Assembly: GCA_965216845.1 (NCBI GenBank)
Contig: OZ244200.1
Span: forward strand, 248,001 to 312,000
Length of the DNA: 64,000 bases
From: Panacagrimonas sp965216845
GTDB lineage: Bacteria > Pseudomonadota > Gammaproteobacteria > Nevskiales > Nevskiaceae
Direction: 5' to 3'
Position 1 is the first letter of the stretch, and every line of letters starts with the position of its first letter. The notes beneath the pieces were generated by a model, which ran no database searches, was not told where the DNA came from, and saw nothing but the letters and a program-made list of their open reading frames with translations. A program made the position numbers and the translations under genes. Shown in pieces: positions 7,789 to 16,819 of the stretch.

Positions 7789-9483
7789 TCACATCAGTGA
7801 CAGCAGCAGATAAGCCCCCATCAGCGCCGCCACCCACCACACCATGGCGCCGGTGGACCATCCGGCCCCAATCAGCCCCTTGGGCGACAAGGGGCCCGAA
7901 AGCTGCCGCAACATGCTGGTGAGCGAATCCCGAGCAGGCAGCAGGATCCCGTCACGGGTAGAGACAAGCACTCCCATGCTCGCGCGGACCACTGCCGGCA
8001 GCGCGCGTCGATAGGTCCAGTCGAAATCCAGATTGAGCGAGGGGATTTCCGGCGGATACCAGCCCTTGCCGAACAGGAAGGCGAAGGCGGCGGCGGCGAA
8101 CATCAGCAGCTGCATCTGCGTCAGCACATGCGTGGTGGTGTACGGAACGAACTCCACCGCATAGGGCAACAGCGCGTACAGCGGGTCCGGATAGACGCCG
8201 ATGCCGATGCACAGGAACGCAGCGATGCCCATCGCCAGCAGCATGTTCAGCGGCGCCTCGGCGCAGCGCTTGCCCGAATCGTGGGCGAAGAAGGAGAAGA
8301 AAGGAATCTTGATGCCGGAGTGATCCAGCACGCCGGCGGAGGCAAACAACAGAATCAGCCAAACCAGCCACAAGTGTTCTTCGGCCGCCGCCAGCAGAAT
8401 CATGGACTTGGTGACGAAGCCCGACATCAGCGGGAAGGCGGAGATGGACATGGCGCCGACGATGCAGAAGGTCGCGGTCCAGGGCATGGACTTGTACAGG
8501 CCGCCCAGCTCAGAAGCCTTGATGGTGCCGACGCGATACAACACTGCGCCCATGGACATGAACAGCAGCGCCTTGTACAGAATGTGCGCGAAGGCGTGGG
8601 CGGCGGCGCCGTTGATCGCAAGCTCGGTGCCGATGCCGATGCCGCAAACCATGAAGCCGAGCTGGTTGTTGAGGCTGTAGGCCAGCACCCGGCGCAAGTC
8701 GTTTTCGATCACCGCGAAGAAGATGGGGAAAGCGGTCATCACCGCACCCACCCAGATCAAGAGCTCGGTGCCGGGGAAGCCGCGCGCCAGGGCGTAGACC
8801 GCCAGCTTGGTGGTGAACACCGACAACACCACGGTGCCGGTGACGGTGGATTCGGGATAGGCGTCCTGCAACCAGTTGTGCAGCAGCGGGAAGGCGCACT
8901 TGATGCCGAAGGACAGCAAGATCATCCAGCTGGCAACGCCGTCCAGCTCGAAGCGATCGAAGGCGATGCTGCCGGTCTGGGTGGAATGAATCACCGCGCC
9001 GCCCAGCAGCAACACGCCGGACAGCACCTGGATGATGAGATAACGCAGGCCCACCTTGTAGGCGCGCTCGGTCTTGCGCGCCCAGATCAGGAACACCGAG
9101 GAGATGGCGGTGATTTCCCAATACAGGAACAGAGTGATGAGATCACCCGCCAACAGCGCGCCGATGGCGGCGCCGGCGTAGATCAGCGTTGCGCTCTGTT
9201 GCAGGCGATCGTTCAGATGCCAGGCGTAGAGCGCGGCGATGGCCGCCGCCAGATGAAAGATCACCCCGAAGATGAAGGACAGCCGATCCAGCCGCAGCGT
9301 CGCCATTTCCAGGCCAAACAATTCCAGCTGTCCGTAAACACCCTGCGGAATCGTACATAGCAAGACCAATCCGGCGATGGGCACCAGCAGCAGATAAGGC
9401 CGCAACAGCGAGCGCCCCAACACCGGCACCAGCAAGGCGCCGAGGAAGAAGACAAAGGCAGGGTTGAGCAGCGCCTCAGTCAT
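7789..9483 (-). CDS. Mrp-type antiporter-like membrane subunit (NuoL/MrpD family), third copy
   Basis: A 564-residue protein with some 14-15 membrane spans and a Proton_antipo_M domain: LFLYWEITAISSVFLIW (about 119-135), the conserved Lys/His-bearing helices around GIKCAFPLLHNWLQDAYPES (193-212) and an AHAFAHILYKALLFMSMGA segment. It belongs to the NuoL/M/N-MrpA/D proton-channel family. It is the last gene of the operon and has an about 100-residue C-terminal extension with extra hydrophobic spans. It may stand in for the N-terminal part of MrpA, which is otherwise absent. The start ATG overlaps the end of the preceding small gene. Confidence 0.9.
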   Translation of the reverse strand: MTEALLNPAFVFFLGALLVPVLGRSLLRPYLLLVPIAGLVLLCTIPQGVYGQLELFGLEMATLRLDRLSFIFGVIFHLAAAIAALYAWHLNDRLQQSATLIYAGAAIGALLAGDLITLFLYWEITAISSVFLIWARKTERAYKVGLRYLIIQVLSGVLLLGGAVIHSTQTGSIAFDRFELDGVASWMILLSFGIKCAFPLLHNWLQDAYPESTVTGTVVLSVFTTKLAVYALARGFPGTELLIWVGAVMTAFPIFFAVIENDLRRVLAYSLNNQLGFMVCGIGIGTELAINGAAAHAFAHILYKALLFMSMGAVLYRVGTIKASELGGLYKSMPWTATFCIVGAMSISAFPLMSGFVTKSMILLAAAEEHLWLVWLILLFASAGVLDHSGIKIPFFSFFAHDSGKRCAEAPLNMLLAMGIAAFLCIGIGVYPDPLYALLPYAVEFVPYTTTHVLTQMQLLMFAAAAFAFLFGKGWYPPEIPSLNLDFDWTYRRALPAVVRASMGVLVSTRDGILLPARDSLTSMLRQLSGPLSPKGLIGAGWSTGAMVWWVAALMGAYLLLSLM

Positions 9484-9727
9484 CGCCGTAATACCCCTCG
9501 TCGCGCTTCAGCAGACGCCGCAACAGCGTGGCGGTGTTGACGATGAAGCAATACGCCAGAAAGCCGAAGAAGGCGTAGAAGCCGAACCAGGCCTCGAAAG
9601 AAAAGTGCACGTGCTTGTGCACGAACAGCTCGGCCACCAGCAATAGACCACAGACCACATAAAGCGCGATGACGATGCGCTTGACGTTTTCCGGTCGGTC
9701 CAGCCAGGACGGCTTGTCAGGGGTCAT
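9476..9727 (-). CDS. Small two-span membrane protein of the Mrp-like operon
   Basis: An 83-residue protein with two hydrophobic segments (about 17-35 and 43-65) and a charged C-terminus, RRLLKRDEGYYGDD. It lies between two antiporter-like subunits and overlaps both genes (9476-9483 and 9717-9727), so it is probably a structural subunit of the same complex. I do not recognise it as one of the classical MrpA-G proteins. Confidence 0.85.
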   Translation of the reverse strand: MTPDKPSWLDRPENVKRIVIALYVVCGLLLVAELFVHKHVHFSFEAWFGFYAFFGFLAYCFIVNTATLLRRLLKRDEGYYGDD

Positions 9728-11207
9728 GACTCACCTCCAGCGCTTGTTGCAAGGGCGCAATCAATGGTTCGGCAAAGAAGAACAAAACCACGCAGGCCGC
9801 GGCGGTCACACACAGCGCCAGCACGCAGGCCCAGGGCGCTTCGCCGTGCGTCACTTCCTGTTTGGGCGGCAGCAGAAAGGCGCGCGCCGGAATCGGCAAC
9901 AGATAGGCCAGCGACAACAGCGAGCTGATCAGCAACAGCCACATCATCAGCATTTGTTGCGCATCCAGCGTGCCCTGCAGCAACAGCCACTTGCTCCAGG
10001 TGCCGCCCAGCGGCGGCAGGCCGATAATTGACAGCGATGCCACAAAAAATGCGCCAAAGGTCCAGGGCATGGCGCGACCGCGTCCGTCCAGTCCGCTGAT
10101 GACGATTTGTTTGGACGCGGCATAGATGGCGCCGGCGCAAAAGAACAGCGTGATCTTGGCCGCCGCATGGGTGACGATGTGCAGCGCGCCGCCAACGATG
10201 GCGGTGGTGCTGGCCAGCGTTGCCGCCAACACGATATAAGCCAGCTGACTGACGGTGGAATAAGCCAGCCGCGCCTTGAGGTTGTCGTACGTCAGGGCGA
10301 TGAGCGAAGACGCCAACAGGGTGAACGCCGCCACCCACATCATGATTTTCGATGCGCCGGTTTCGGCCAGATTGTCGATGCCAAAGATATAGGCGCTGAT
10401 CTTGAGCACCGTGAACACGCCGGCCTTGACCACCGCCACCGCGTGCAACAGCGCCGACACCGGCGCCGGCGCCACCATCGCCGACGGCAACCAGCGGTGG
10501 AACGGCATCAGCGCCGCCTTGCCGGTGCCGAACAGGAACAGCGCAAACAATATGCACAGCACGGTGTTGGACGCCTTGCCGGTCAGCAAGCCGCCGGCGA
10601 CAAAGTCGGTGCTGCCGGCGATGGACCAGGTCCACACGATGGCCGGCAACAACAGGCCAATGGAGGTGGTCAGCAAAATGATCAGATAAACCCGCCCACC
10701 GTCACGCGCCGCCGTATCGCCACGGTGCGTCACCAGCGGCCAGGTGGACAGGGTCAAGACCTCGTAGCCGATGAACAGCGTCAGCAGATTGCCGGACAGC
10801 GCAATCCATTGCGCGGCCGCAATCGCCACTGCAAAACAGAAAAAGAAGCGCGTTTGATTCGGCTCCTTCTGAGCGCGCATGTAGCCGGTGGCATAGACCG
10901 TGGTCACCGGCCACAACACACCGGCAACGCTGGCGAAAATCAGGCCCAGCGGTTCCAGCTCAAACGCCAGCGACAGACCCGGCATCCACTCCCACAAGGT
11001 GTAATCCAGTCCGGCGTTGGCGTAGGGCCACAGACTGATGACAAACGCCGCCAGCAGCAATCCGCCAACAAAGGCAGCCCCCTGGCGGAGCTGCCAATGC
11101 TTGTGCAACAGCAGAATCAGCAGTCCCGCCAACATCGGCAAGGCCGGCGCCAGCAACAAGGCGCAGGCCTGCTGCGCTTCAAACCAGACCGCCGGCAGGG
11201 CCATCAT
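9717..11207 (-). CDS. Mrp-type antiporter-like membrane subunit (MrpD/NuoN-like), second copy
   Basis: A 496-residue polytopic protein of the Proton_antipo_M family with about 14 spans. It shows LFIGYEVLTLSTWPLV (about 144-159), GKAALMPFHRWLPSAMVAPAPVSALLHAVAVVKAG (in part, 230-265) and a HIVTHAAAKITLFFCAGA segment; these hold the Glu, Lys and His residues that line the proton path in the family. It differs clearly from the other two D-like subunits. The start overlaps the stop of the upstream mrpD gene. Confidence 0.9.
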   Translation of the reverse strand: MMALPAVWFEAQQACALLLAPALPMLAGLLILLLHKHWQLRQGAAFVGGLLLAAFVISLWPYANAGLDYTLWEWMPGLSLAFELEPLGLIFASVAGVLWPVTTVYATGYMRAQKEPNQTRFFFCFAVAIAAAQWIALSGNLLTLFIGYEVLTLSTWPLVTHRGDTAARDGGRVYLIILLTTSIGLLLPAIVWTWSIAGSTDFVAGGLLTGKASNTVLCILFALFLFGTGKAALMPFHRWLPSAMVAPAPVSALLHAVAVVKAGVFTVLKISAYIFGIDNLAETGASKIMMWVAAFTLLASSLIALTYDNLKARLAYSTVSQLAYIVLAATLASTTAIVGGALHIVTHAAAKITLFFCAGAIYAASKQIVISGLDGRGRAMPWTFGAFFVASLSIIGLPPLGGTWSKWLLLQGTLDAQQMLMMWLLLISSLLSLAYLLPIPARAFLLPPKQEVTHGEAPWACVLALCVTAAACVVLFFFAEPLIAPLQQALEVSHDP

Positions 11208-12682
11208 GACGCGGCTCCGGTCAGCGCTTGGGCGGCGGCATCGGCCAGGGCGGACGTCAGGCTGGCGTCAATGCCCAGATAAATCGACAACAAGGCCAAC
11301 ACCCAGGTGACCGCCGTCATGGAAGCCGAACCCGACTTCAAACTGACATCGCTGGGCGGGTCACGGAACCAGCACACCTCGATCACGTGGCCCACGTAGC
11401 CCAGGGCCAACAATGAACTCAGCAAGACGCTGATCAACACCAACCATTGCGACTGTTCGATCAGCGCCAAGGCCAAGGCCCATTTGCTGACGAAGCCCGC
11501 GGTCAGCGGCACGCCGATCAGGCCCAGGCCGGTGAGCAGAATCGCGCCGAAGGTCCACGGCATGCGTCGCGCCAGACCGGCCATGTCTTCCAGGCGCGTC
11601 GAACCCATGCGCAGCAACAACAGGCCGGCAGCGGCGAATAGGGTCGCCTTGATCACGCCGTGATTGATCAGATGCAGATAGGCGGCGGACAGGCCATCGG
11701 CATTGGCCAGACAAATGCCGGCGAAGATGTAGCCGATCTGGCCAACGCTGGACCAGGCCAGCAGGCGCCTGAAATCGGTCTGAAAACAGGCGGCGGCGGC
11801 GCCCACCAGCATCGCCGCGCAAGACAGAAGCAAGCCAATTTGATGCAGCGGCAATTGCTGAAACACCAGCGCCGCGCCGAACACGGTGAAGCAGAAGCGG
11901 ATCAGCACGTACAAGGCCACCTTGGTGCCGGTGGCCGACAGAAACAGGCTCACCACCGAAGGCGCTTCGCCATAGGCACCCGGCAACCAGGCGTGCAGCG
12001 GAAACACGGCGGCCTTGATCGCCATGCCCACAAACACGAACAGCACCGCTGCGGTGAGCGCGCGGTTGCCGTACAGCTCCGGCAGCCGTTGCGCCAGATC
12101 GGCCATGTTCAGGGTGCCGGTCAGGCCATAGGCCAGACCGATGCCGAGCAACAGAAAAGTGCCGCCCACCGTGCCCATGATCAGATACTGGAAGGCCGAC
12201 AGCAGCGCCCGACGATGCCGCCCCATGGCAATCAAGGCGTAGGAGGACAGCGAGGAGATCTCCAGAAACACGAACACATTGAAGGCATCGCCGGTGGTGG
12301 TGATGCCCAGCAGTCCGCACAGACACAGACACAGGCAGGCGTAGAACAGGTCCGCGCGACGTGGCTCGATTTCCTGCGCCACGCTGCGCCAGGCGTAAAC
12401 CGCGCCCAGCACCGCCACCAGACTCAGCAACAACAGAATGGGCGCGTTGGCGCCATCGACCACGTATTCGATGCCTTGCGGCGCCGGCCAGCCGCCCATG
12501 GCGTAACGCAGCACCTGGCCGTCCAACACCAGCGCGCTCATCCAGATGGCGCAGCCCAGACTGGAAAGCGAGGCCAGCAGGAACAGCGCCCAGGCCAGTT
12601 GGCGCGAACCGAACACAACGCAAAGCGGTGCACAGATCAGTGGAACCACGACCTGTAGCGCAGGCAACTGCTGGGCAATCAT
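11204..12682 (-). CDS. mnhD: Monovalent cation/H+ antiporter subunit D
   Basis: A 492-residue Proton_antipo_M protein that is the most MrpD-like of the three: FNVFVFLEISSLSSYALIAMG (in part), AVFPLHAWLPGAYGEAPSVVSLFLSATGTKVALY (in part) and LHLINHGVIKATLFAAAG carry the expected Glu, Lys and His. In Mrp complexes MrpD forms one proton channel. Its ATG overlaps the mnhC stop (ATGA), as usual for the mrpC-mrpD pair. Confidence 0.93.
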   Translation of the reverse strand: MIAQQLPALQVVVPLICAPLCVVFGSRQLAWALFLLASLSSLGCAIWMSALVLDGQVLRYAMGGWPAPQGIEYVVDGANAPILLLLSLVAVLGAVYAWRSVAQEIEPRRADLFYACLCLCLCGLLGITTTGDAFNVFVFLEISSLSSYALIAMGRHRRALLSAFQYLIMGTVGGTFLLLGIGLAYGLTGTLNMADLAQRLPELYGNRALTAAVLFVFVGMAIKAAVFPLHAWLPGAYGEAPSVVSLFLSATGTKVALYVLIRFCFTVFGAALVFQQLPLHQIGLLLSCAAMLVGAAAACFQTDFRRLLAWSSVGQIGYIFAGICLANADGLSAAYLHLINHGVIKATLFAAAGLLLLRMGSTRLEDMAGLARRMPWTFGAILLTGLGLIGVPLTAGFVSKWALALALIEQSQWLVLISVLLSSLLALGYVGHVIEVCWFRDPPSDVSLKSGSASMTAVTWVLALLSIYLGIDASLTSALADAAAQALTGAAS

Positions 12683-13038
12683 GTCTGTGTATGGTCTTGC
12701 TGATCCTGGCGCAGCGCCTGATCCTCTTCAATGGTGCCGTAGGCTTCAAACACGCGCACCGCCAGGGCCAACCCCAGTGCCGTGGTGGCCACGCCGACGA
12801 CGATGGCGGTCAGAATCAGCACATGTGGCAGCGGGTGCGAATACAGGGCAATCCCCTCCTCAAGAATGGGCGCACTGCCGCCGCTGACCTTGCCCAGGCT
12901 GATGTAGAACATGAACACGGAAACCTGAAACACATTCAGGCCGATCATCTTCTTCACCAGGTTGCCATGACTGATCACTGCGTACAGGCCCAGCATCATC
13001 AGCGCGATGGCGATCCAGTAATTGTAGAGCGCCATCAT
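12679..13038 (-). CDS. mnhC: Na+/H+ antiporter subunit C (NuoK-like)
   Basis: A 119-residue three-span protein of the NuoK/MrpC family, with GLNVFQVSVFMFYISLG and LPHVLILTAIVVGVATTALGLALAVRV (in part), including the conserved TAIVVG motif. The start is the first ATG of an ATGATG pair at 13038, overlapping the stop of the mnhB gene; a longer frame to 13095 is read-through. It usually bridges antiporter-like subunits in the membrane arm. Confidence 0.93.
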   Translation of the reverse strand: MMALYNYWIAIALMMLGLYAVISHGNLVKKMIGLNVFQVSVFMFYISLGKVSGGSAPILEEGIALYSHPLPHVLILTAIVVGVATTALGLALAVRVFEAYGTIEEDQALRQDQQDHTQT

Positions 13039-13481
13039 GCGTCGCCTTCCCCGGCGGCGCCCACGCCGCGTCCGGCAAAGGCGTAAAAGATGCAAACCAT
13101 CACCGCCGTGACGGTGATGCCGACCCCCAGCTCCACCAGCAGAATGCCGAGATGCTGACCGTGCACGGGATGATGCGGATCGATCGTATCGTAATCCAGA
13201 AAATTGCCGCCGTTCAGCATATTGACCGCACCCACGCCGGCATACAGCAGCACGCCCAGCGGCACCAGCCGCAGCATCAGGGCCAAAGGCAAGACTTGCT
13301 GCGCACGTTTCAGACCGAACACCAGACCATACAGAATGATGCCGGCGGCAAAGATCACCCCGGCCTGAAACCCGCCGCCGGGGCCGTAGTCCCCGTGGAA
13401 TTGCACGTAGAGCGCGAACAGCAGGATGAACGGCACCAGCAACTTGCTGACGACGCGCAGGATGCGATACTCACTTTGCAT
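13035..13481 (-). CDS. mnhB: Na+/H+ antiporter subunit B
   Basis: A 148-residue four-span MnhB-domain protein; FHGDYGPGGGFQAGVI (about 28-43) is the family hallmark. In classical mrp operons mrpB follows mrpA; here it follows a DUF4040 gene and overlaps its stop (TGATG). The C-terminal GRGVGAAGEGDA tail is soluble. Confidence 0.92.
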   Translation of the reverse strand: MQSEYRILRVVSKLLVPFILLFALYVQFHGDYGPGGGFQAGVIFAAGIILYGLVFGLKRAQQVLPLALMLRLVPLGVLLYAGVGAVNMLNGGNFLDYDTIDPHHPVHGQHLGILLVELGVGITVTAVMVCIFYAFAGRGVGAAGEGDA

Positions 13482-14044
13482 CAGCCGCGGTCCTTGTGGC
13501 CGCGGCGGCGACCACGCGTATGGCCCAGCAGCATCAACACCGCAATGCCGGCGGTGAACACCACCACCACCTCCCCCAGCGTGTCATGGCCGCGATAGCT
13601 CGCCAGAATGGAAGTGACCACGTTGGGCACGCCGATCTCCTTGGCCGAGTCTTCCAGGAACACCTGCGTCACCGGATGCGAGTGCACCGGGTTGTCCGGC
13701 GAACCGAATGGCGGCAGGTCCAGACTGGCATGAATCATCGTGGCGCCGAACACCAAGGTCACCACCAGCGCCGGCCAGCTTCGGCTGCTCGGCGTCACCG
13801 CTTCCTTGGAACGCGTCAGCGCCAGCGCGCTGATGAACAGCACCGTGCTGATGCCGGCGCCAACCGCGACCTCGGTAAACGCCACATCCACGGCGTCCAT
13901 CAACACGAACAGGCTGGCAGATACCAGACTGAAAATGCCGGACAACATGGCCACGGCGTAAAGCGCTCGCATGCGCACGATGGCCAGGCCGGTGACCGCG
14001 AGAATGGCGAACAACACCAGATTGATCAATTCCAGGGCGTCCAT
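13481..14044 (-). CDS. DUF4040 / MrpA C-terminal-like subunit
   Basis: A 187-residue polytopic protein. The first ~80 residues form a DUF4040 domain (NuoJ-like; DVAFTEVAVGAGISTVLFISAL at about 50-72 is the signature, in part). The rest resembles the MrpB-like part of the MrpA C-terminus, with SYRGHDTLGEVVVVFTAGIAVL (in part). In classical Mrp this unit is fused behind the NuoL-like part of MrpA; here it is a separate gene. The true start is the ATG at 14044 overlapping the mnhG stop (TGATG), not the longer frame to 14404. Confidence 0.9.
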   Translation of the reverse strand: MDALELINLVLFAILAVTGLAIVRMRALYAVAMLSGIFSLVSASLFVLMDAVDVAFTEVAVGAGISTVLFISALALTRSKEAVTPSSRSWPALVVTLVFGATMIHASLDLPPFGSPDNPVHSHPVTQVFLEDSAKEIGVPNVVTSILASYRGHDTLGEVVVVFTAGIAVLMLLGHTRGRRRGHKDRG

Positions 14045-14367
14045 CAGCGAGGATCCTCCCCGGCCTTCCAGACCTTGAGCCCGTCCTTGCGCGCCGCCTG
14101 CGCCAGCGCATGGGCGGCGGTCGGGCCGCTGATCAGCATGAACAGCAGAATCAGCAGCAGACGAACCGCCACCTGCCAGTCCGGCGCCAGCAACAGCAGG
14201 CCGATCAAGAGCATCGCCGCGCCGGCCGAATCGGTCAGCCCGGCTGCGTGCGTCCTGGTATAGAAATCGGGAAACCGCAACATCCCCACCCCGCCCGACA
14301 GCACGAACAGACTGCCGATGGCCAGCAGCACGCCAGCGCCGAATTGCAGGACATCGGCCACGTTCAC
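14044..14367 (-). CDS. mnhG: Na+/H+ antiporter subunit G
   Basis: A 107-residue three-span PhaG_MnhG protein: LSGGVGMLRFPDFYTRTHAAG (in part, about 24-44) is the family motif. It starts with GTG overlapping the mnhF stop (GTGA). Part of the E-F-G module at the promoter-proximal end of the operon. Confidence 0.93.
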   Translation of the reverse strand: MNVADVLQFGAGVLLAIGSLFVLSGGVGMLRFPDFYTRTHAAGLTDSAGAAMLLIGLLLLAPDWQVAVRLLLILLFMLISGPTAAHALAQAARKDGLKVWKAGEDPR

Positions 14368-14645
14368 AAGTGATCCCCCGCTTCCGGACCAAAGCCCAGC
14401 TCACCGTAGTGACTCAGGCGCAGCACCGCGATGGTGCCGACGAAATTGATCAGCGCATAAGCCAGGGCAATGTCCAGAAACGCCGGGCGACCACTGGCGA
14501 ACCCCGCCAGCGCGACAAACAGCACCATCTTGGTGCCGAAGTTGTTCACCGCCAGTACACGGTCGTAAAGCGAACGACCCAGCAAGGCGCGCACGAGCAC
14601 CAGCACCATGGTGACGAGCACTGCCACGAGTGCGGCGAATACCAT
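14364..14645 (-). CDS. mnhF: Na+/H+ antiporter subunit F
   Basis: A 93-residue three-span MrpF/PhaF protein with RSLYDRVLAVNNFGTKMVL (29-47), the D-R-V-L-A-x-N motif of the family. It starts three bases after the mnhE stop and overlaps mnhG. Confidence 0.93.
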   Translation of the reverse strand: MVFAALVAVLVTMVLVLVRALLGRSLYDRVLAVNNFGTKMVLFVALAGFASGRPAFLDIALAYALINFVGTIAVLRLSHYGELGFGPEAGDHL

Positions 14646-14648
14646 CGA

Positions 14649-15122
14649 TCAGGTCTCCAGCTGATCGACGCGTCGCTTCATCGCGCCGCCGGCCAGATCG
14701 GCTTGCAAAGCCTCGTTCAGCCCGTGAACCTCGATGGCGTCATCGCCGGTTTCCAGCGACAGCGTGCCGGGCGTCAGGGTAATGGAATTGGCGTAGATCA
14801 CACGGTCGAGATCGGACATTGCATGGGTCGGAGTGGGACGAATATTCGGATTCAGCCGAATGCGCGGTGACCATGCCATGCGCGCAACGGTGACACCGGT
14901 GAGCAAGATCTGCGCCAGCAGCCACCCCCAATAAAGCGGCACGCCAATGCTGATGTGTAGCGGCACCCCCTCGTGATCAACGATGTCCATCCTGCGCGCG
15001 ATCCAGGCGACCAGGATCACCGATGCCAGCCCCAGAGCCAGCAACAGCTGGGTGTAGTGGCCGGACAGCGTCAGCCAGAATACCGCCAACACCGCCGTCA
15101 AGCCTGATAACCAACGACTCAT
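14649..15122 (-). CDS. mnhE: Na+/H+ antiporter subunit E
   Basis: A 157-residue MNHE family protein with three N-terminal spans and a cytoplasmic domain containing ANSITLTPGTLSLE (about 112-125), a strong family marker. It is the first gene of the operon. The start ATG at 15122 has GGGAG seven bases upstream; the longer frame to 15191 lacks a site. The 142 bases to the divergent comM should hold the operon promoter. Confidence 0.93.
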   Translation of the reverse strand: MSRWLSGLTAVLAVFWLTLSGHYTQLLLALGLASVILVAWIARRMDIVDHEGVPLHISIGVPLYWGWLLAQILLTGVTVARMAWSPRIRLNPNIRPTPTHAMSDLDRVIYANSITLTPGTLSLETGDDAIEVHGLNEALQADLAGGAMKRRVDQLET

Positions 15123-15264
15123 GGCTCTCCCGTGAACTCCCATCAAATCGGCTGGACGCGCGAATCTAAGAGCCCGCCACCCCGACGTCAATTGGTCGCA
15201 GACATTGAAGAGGTGCTCGCGGAGTGATTAGCTTGCGGTTGAATGATCTCAAATTGACAAAGCG

Positions 15265-16779
15265 ATGGCGCTAGCAACGGTGTTCAGCCGGGCGCAAAAC
15301 GGTCTGGCGGCGGACCTGGTCACGGTCGAAGTGCATTTGGCGCCCGGCATTCCCGGGCTCAACATCGTGGGTTTGCCGGAGGCGGCGGTGCGCGAAGCCA
15401 AGGACCGGGTGCGCGCGGCGATCCAGAACTGCGGCTATCAGTTTCCCAATCGGCGCATCACCTGCAATCTGGCGCCGGCGGACCTGCCCAAGGAAGGCGG
15501 GCGTTTTGACCTTGCCATTGCGCTGGGCATTCTCGCCGGCGCGGATCAGATTCCGATCGACCGGCTGCGAGATCTTGAAGTACTGGGTGAGCTGTCCCTG
15601 TCCGGTGAAGTCCGTCCGGTGCGCGGCGCCCTGCCGGCCACCTTGCGGGCCGCGCATGCCGGGCGACAAATGCTGTTGCCGGAAGAGAATCTGACCGAAG
15701 CCGCCCTGGTCAAAGACGCGCAACTCAGCAGCGCCACCCACCTGGCGGAGGTTTGTGCGGCGCTGCATTCCGGCCCATTACCGCTCGTGACCCACGATCA
15801 AACAAGCGCCGCGAACGTGCATGCCGTTGCCGATCTTTGCGAGGTTCGCGGCCAGCATCAGGCACGTCGTGTACTGGAAATCGCCGCTTCAGGCGCCCAT
15901 TCCATGCTCATGGTGGGCCCGCCCGGCGCCGGCAAAAGCATGCTGGCCTGCCGATTGCCCGGCATTCTGCCGCCATTGGATGAACAAAGCGCCTTACAGG
16001 TCGCGGCCATTGCCTCGGTCTCTCACGGCGGCTTCGACGTCGCCCGTTGGGGCCAACGCCCGTTTCGCGCACCGCATCACACCGCGTCCGGTGTTGCACT
16101 GGTCGGCGGTGGTTCCTTGCCGCGACCGGGCGAAATTACCCTGGCGCATCAGGGCGTCCTGTTTCTGGATGAATTACCCGAGTTTGATCGACGGGTGCTG
16201 GAAGTGCTGCGCGAGCCATTGGAAAACGGTCGCATCACGGTGTCGCGCGCAGCGCGACAAGCCGACTTCCCGGCAAGATTCCAGCTGATTGCCGCCATGA
16301 ACCCCTGCCCTTGCGGCTATCTGGGCGATAGCGCAGGGCGTTGCCGCTGCACGCCGGATCAGATTCAGCGCTACCGGTCGCGCATTTCCGGACCGCTGCT
16401 GGATCGCATCGACTTGCAGATCTTCGTGCCGCGCGTGGATCAGTCAGCGCTCACGCCAAACGGTCACGAACCCACCGAATCCAGCACCACCGTCGGCCAA
16501 CGCGTGCTGCGATCACGCCTGATCCAGATGGGTCGGCAGGGAAAACCCAACGCCGAACTCAGCGTCAGCGACATCGACGAACATTGCGCTCTGGATGCGT
16601 CAACCCAGACGATGCTGCGCGGCGCGATGACCCGGCTCGGCCTGTCGGCGCGCGCCTATCATCGCGTGCTGCGCGTCGCCCGCAGCATCGCCGACCTGGC
16701 AGAATCGGAACATATCGCCAGGGCGCAAGTGGCCGAAGCCTTGCGCTATCGCGAACTGGACCGCGCCCCCCAGGCATGA
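15265..16779 (+). CDS. comM: Mg chelatase-like AAA ATPase ComM (YifB)
   Basis: A 504-residue protein that acts as a hexameric helicase promoting branch migration during natural transformation in other gammaproteobacteria. Order of domains: N-terminal ChlI fold (LAPGIPGLNIVGLPEAAVREAKDR, in part), AAA module with Walker A GPPGAGKSM (about 218-226), Walker B-like VLFLDELPEF, and the zinc-like cysteine cluster NPCPCGYLGDSAGRCRC followed by the C-terminal Mg_chelatase_C. Full length. A strong terminator begins directly at the stop codon. Confidence 0.97.
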   Translation: MALATVFSRAQNGLAADLVTVEVHLAPGIPGLNIVGLPEAAVREAKDRVRAAIQNCGYQFPNRRITCNLAPADLPKEGGRFDLAIALGILAGADQIPIDRLRDLEVLGELSLSGEVRPVRGALPATLRAAHAGRQMLLPEENLTEAALVKDAQLSSATHLAEVCAALHSGPLPLVTHDQTSAANVHAVADLCEVRGQHQARRVLEIAASGAHSMLMVGPPGAGKSMLACRLPGILPPLDEQSALQVAAIASVSHGGFDVARWGQRPFRAPHHTASGVALVGGGSLPRPGEITLAHQGVLFLDELPEFDRRVLEVLREPLENGRITVSRAARQADFPARFQLIAAMNPCPCGYLGDSAGRCRCTPDQIQRYRSRISGPLLDRIDLQIFVPRVDQSALTPNGHEPTESSTTVGQRVLRSRLIQMGRQGKPNAELSVSDIDEHCALDASTQTMLRGAMTRLGLSARAYHRVLRVARSIADLAESEHIARAQVAEALRYRELDRAPQA

Positions 16780-16805
16780 AAAAGGGGCCCGCAGGCCCCT
16801 TTTTC
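16779..16805. terminator. Bidirectional intrinsic terminator between comM and the porin gene
   Basis: An 11-bp perfect stem, AAAAAGGGGCC, with loop CGCA and GGCCCCTTTTT, gives a T-run on both strands. It separates the convergent comM and TorF-type porin genes. Confidence 0.92.
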
Positions 16806-16819
16806 GTCAGACTCTCGCC

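Noticed and set aside
8128..9360. 410-residue plus-strand frame over the antiporter gene
   Set aside because: Antisense shadow, rich in His/Gln/Gly, with no RBS and no homology; the same holds for the long plus-strand frames at 10107-11282 and 11660-12658.
7789..15122. DAB-type inorganic carbon pump
   Set aside because: NuoL-like subunits are present but there is no DUF2309 partner; the E, F, G, B and C subunits make it Mrp-like.
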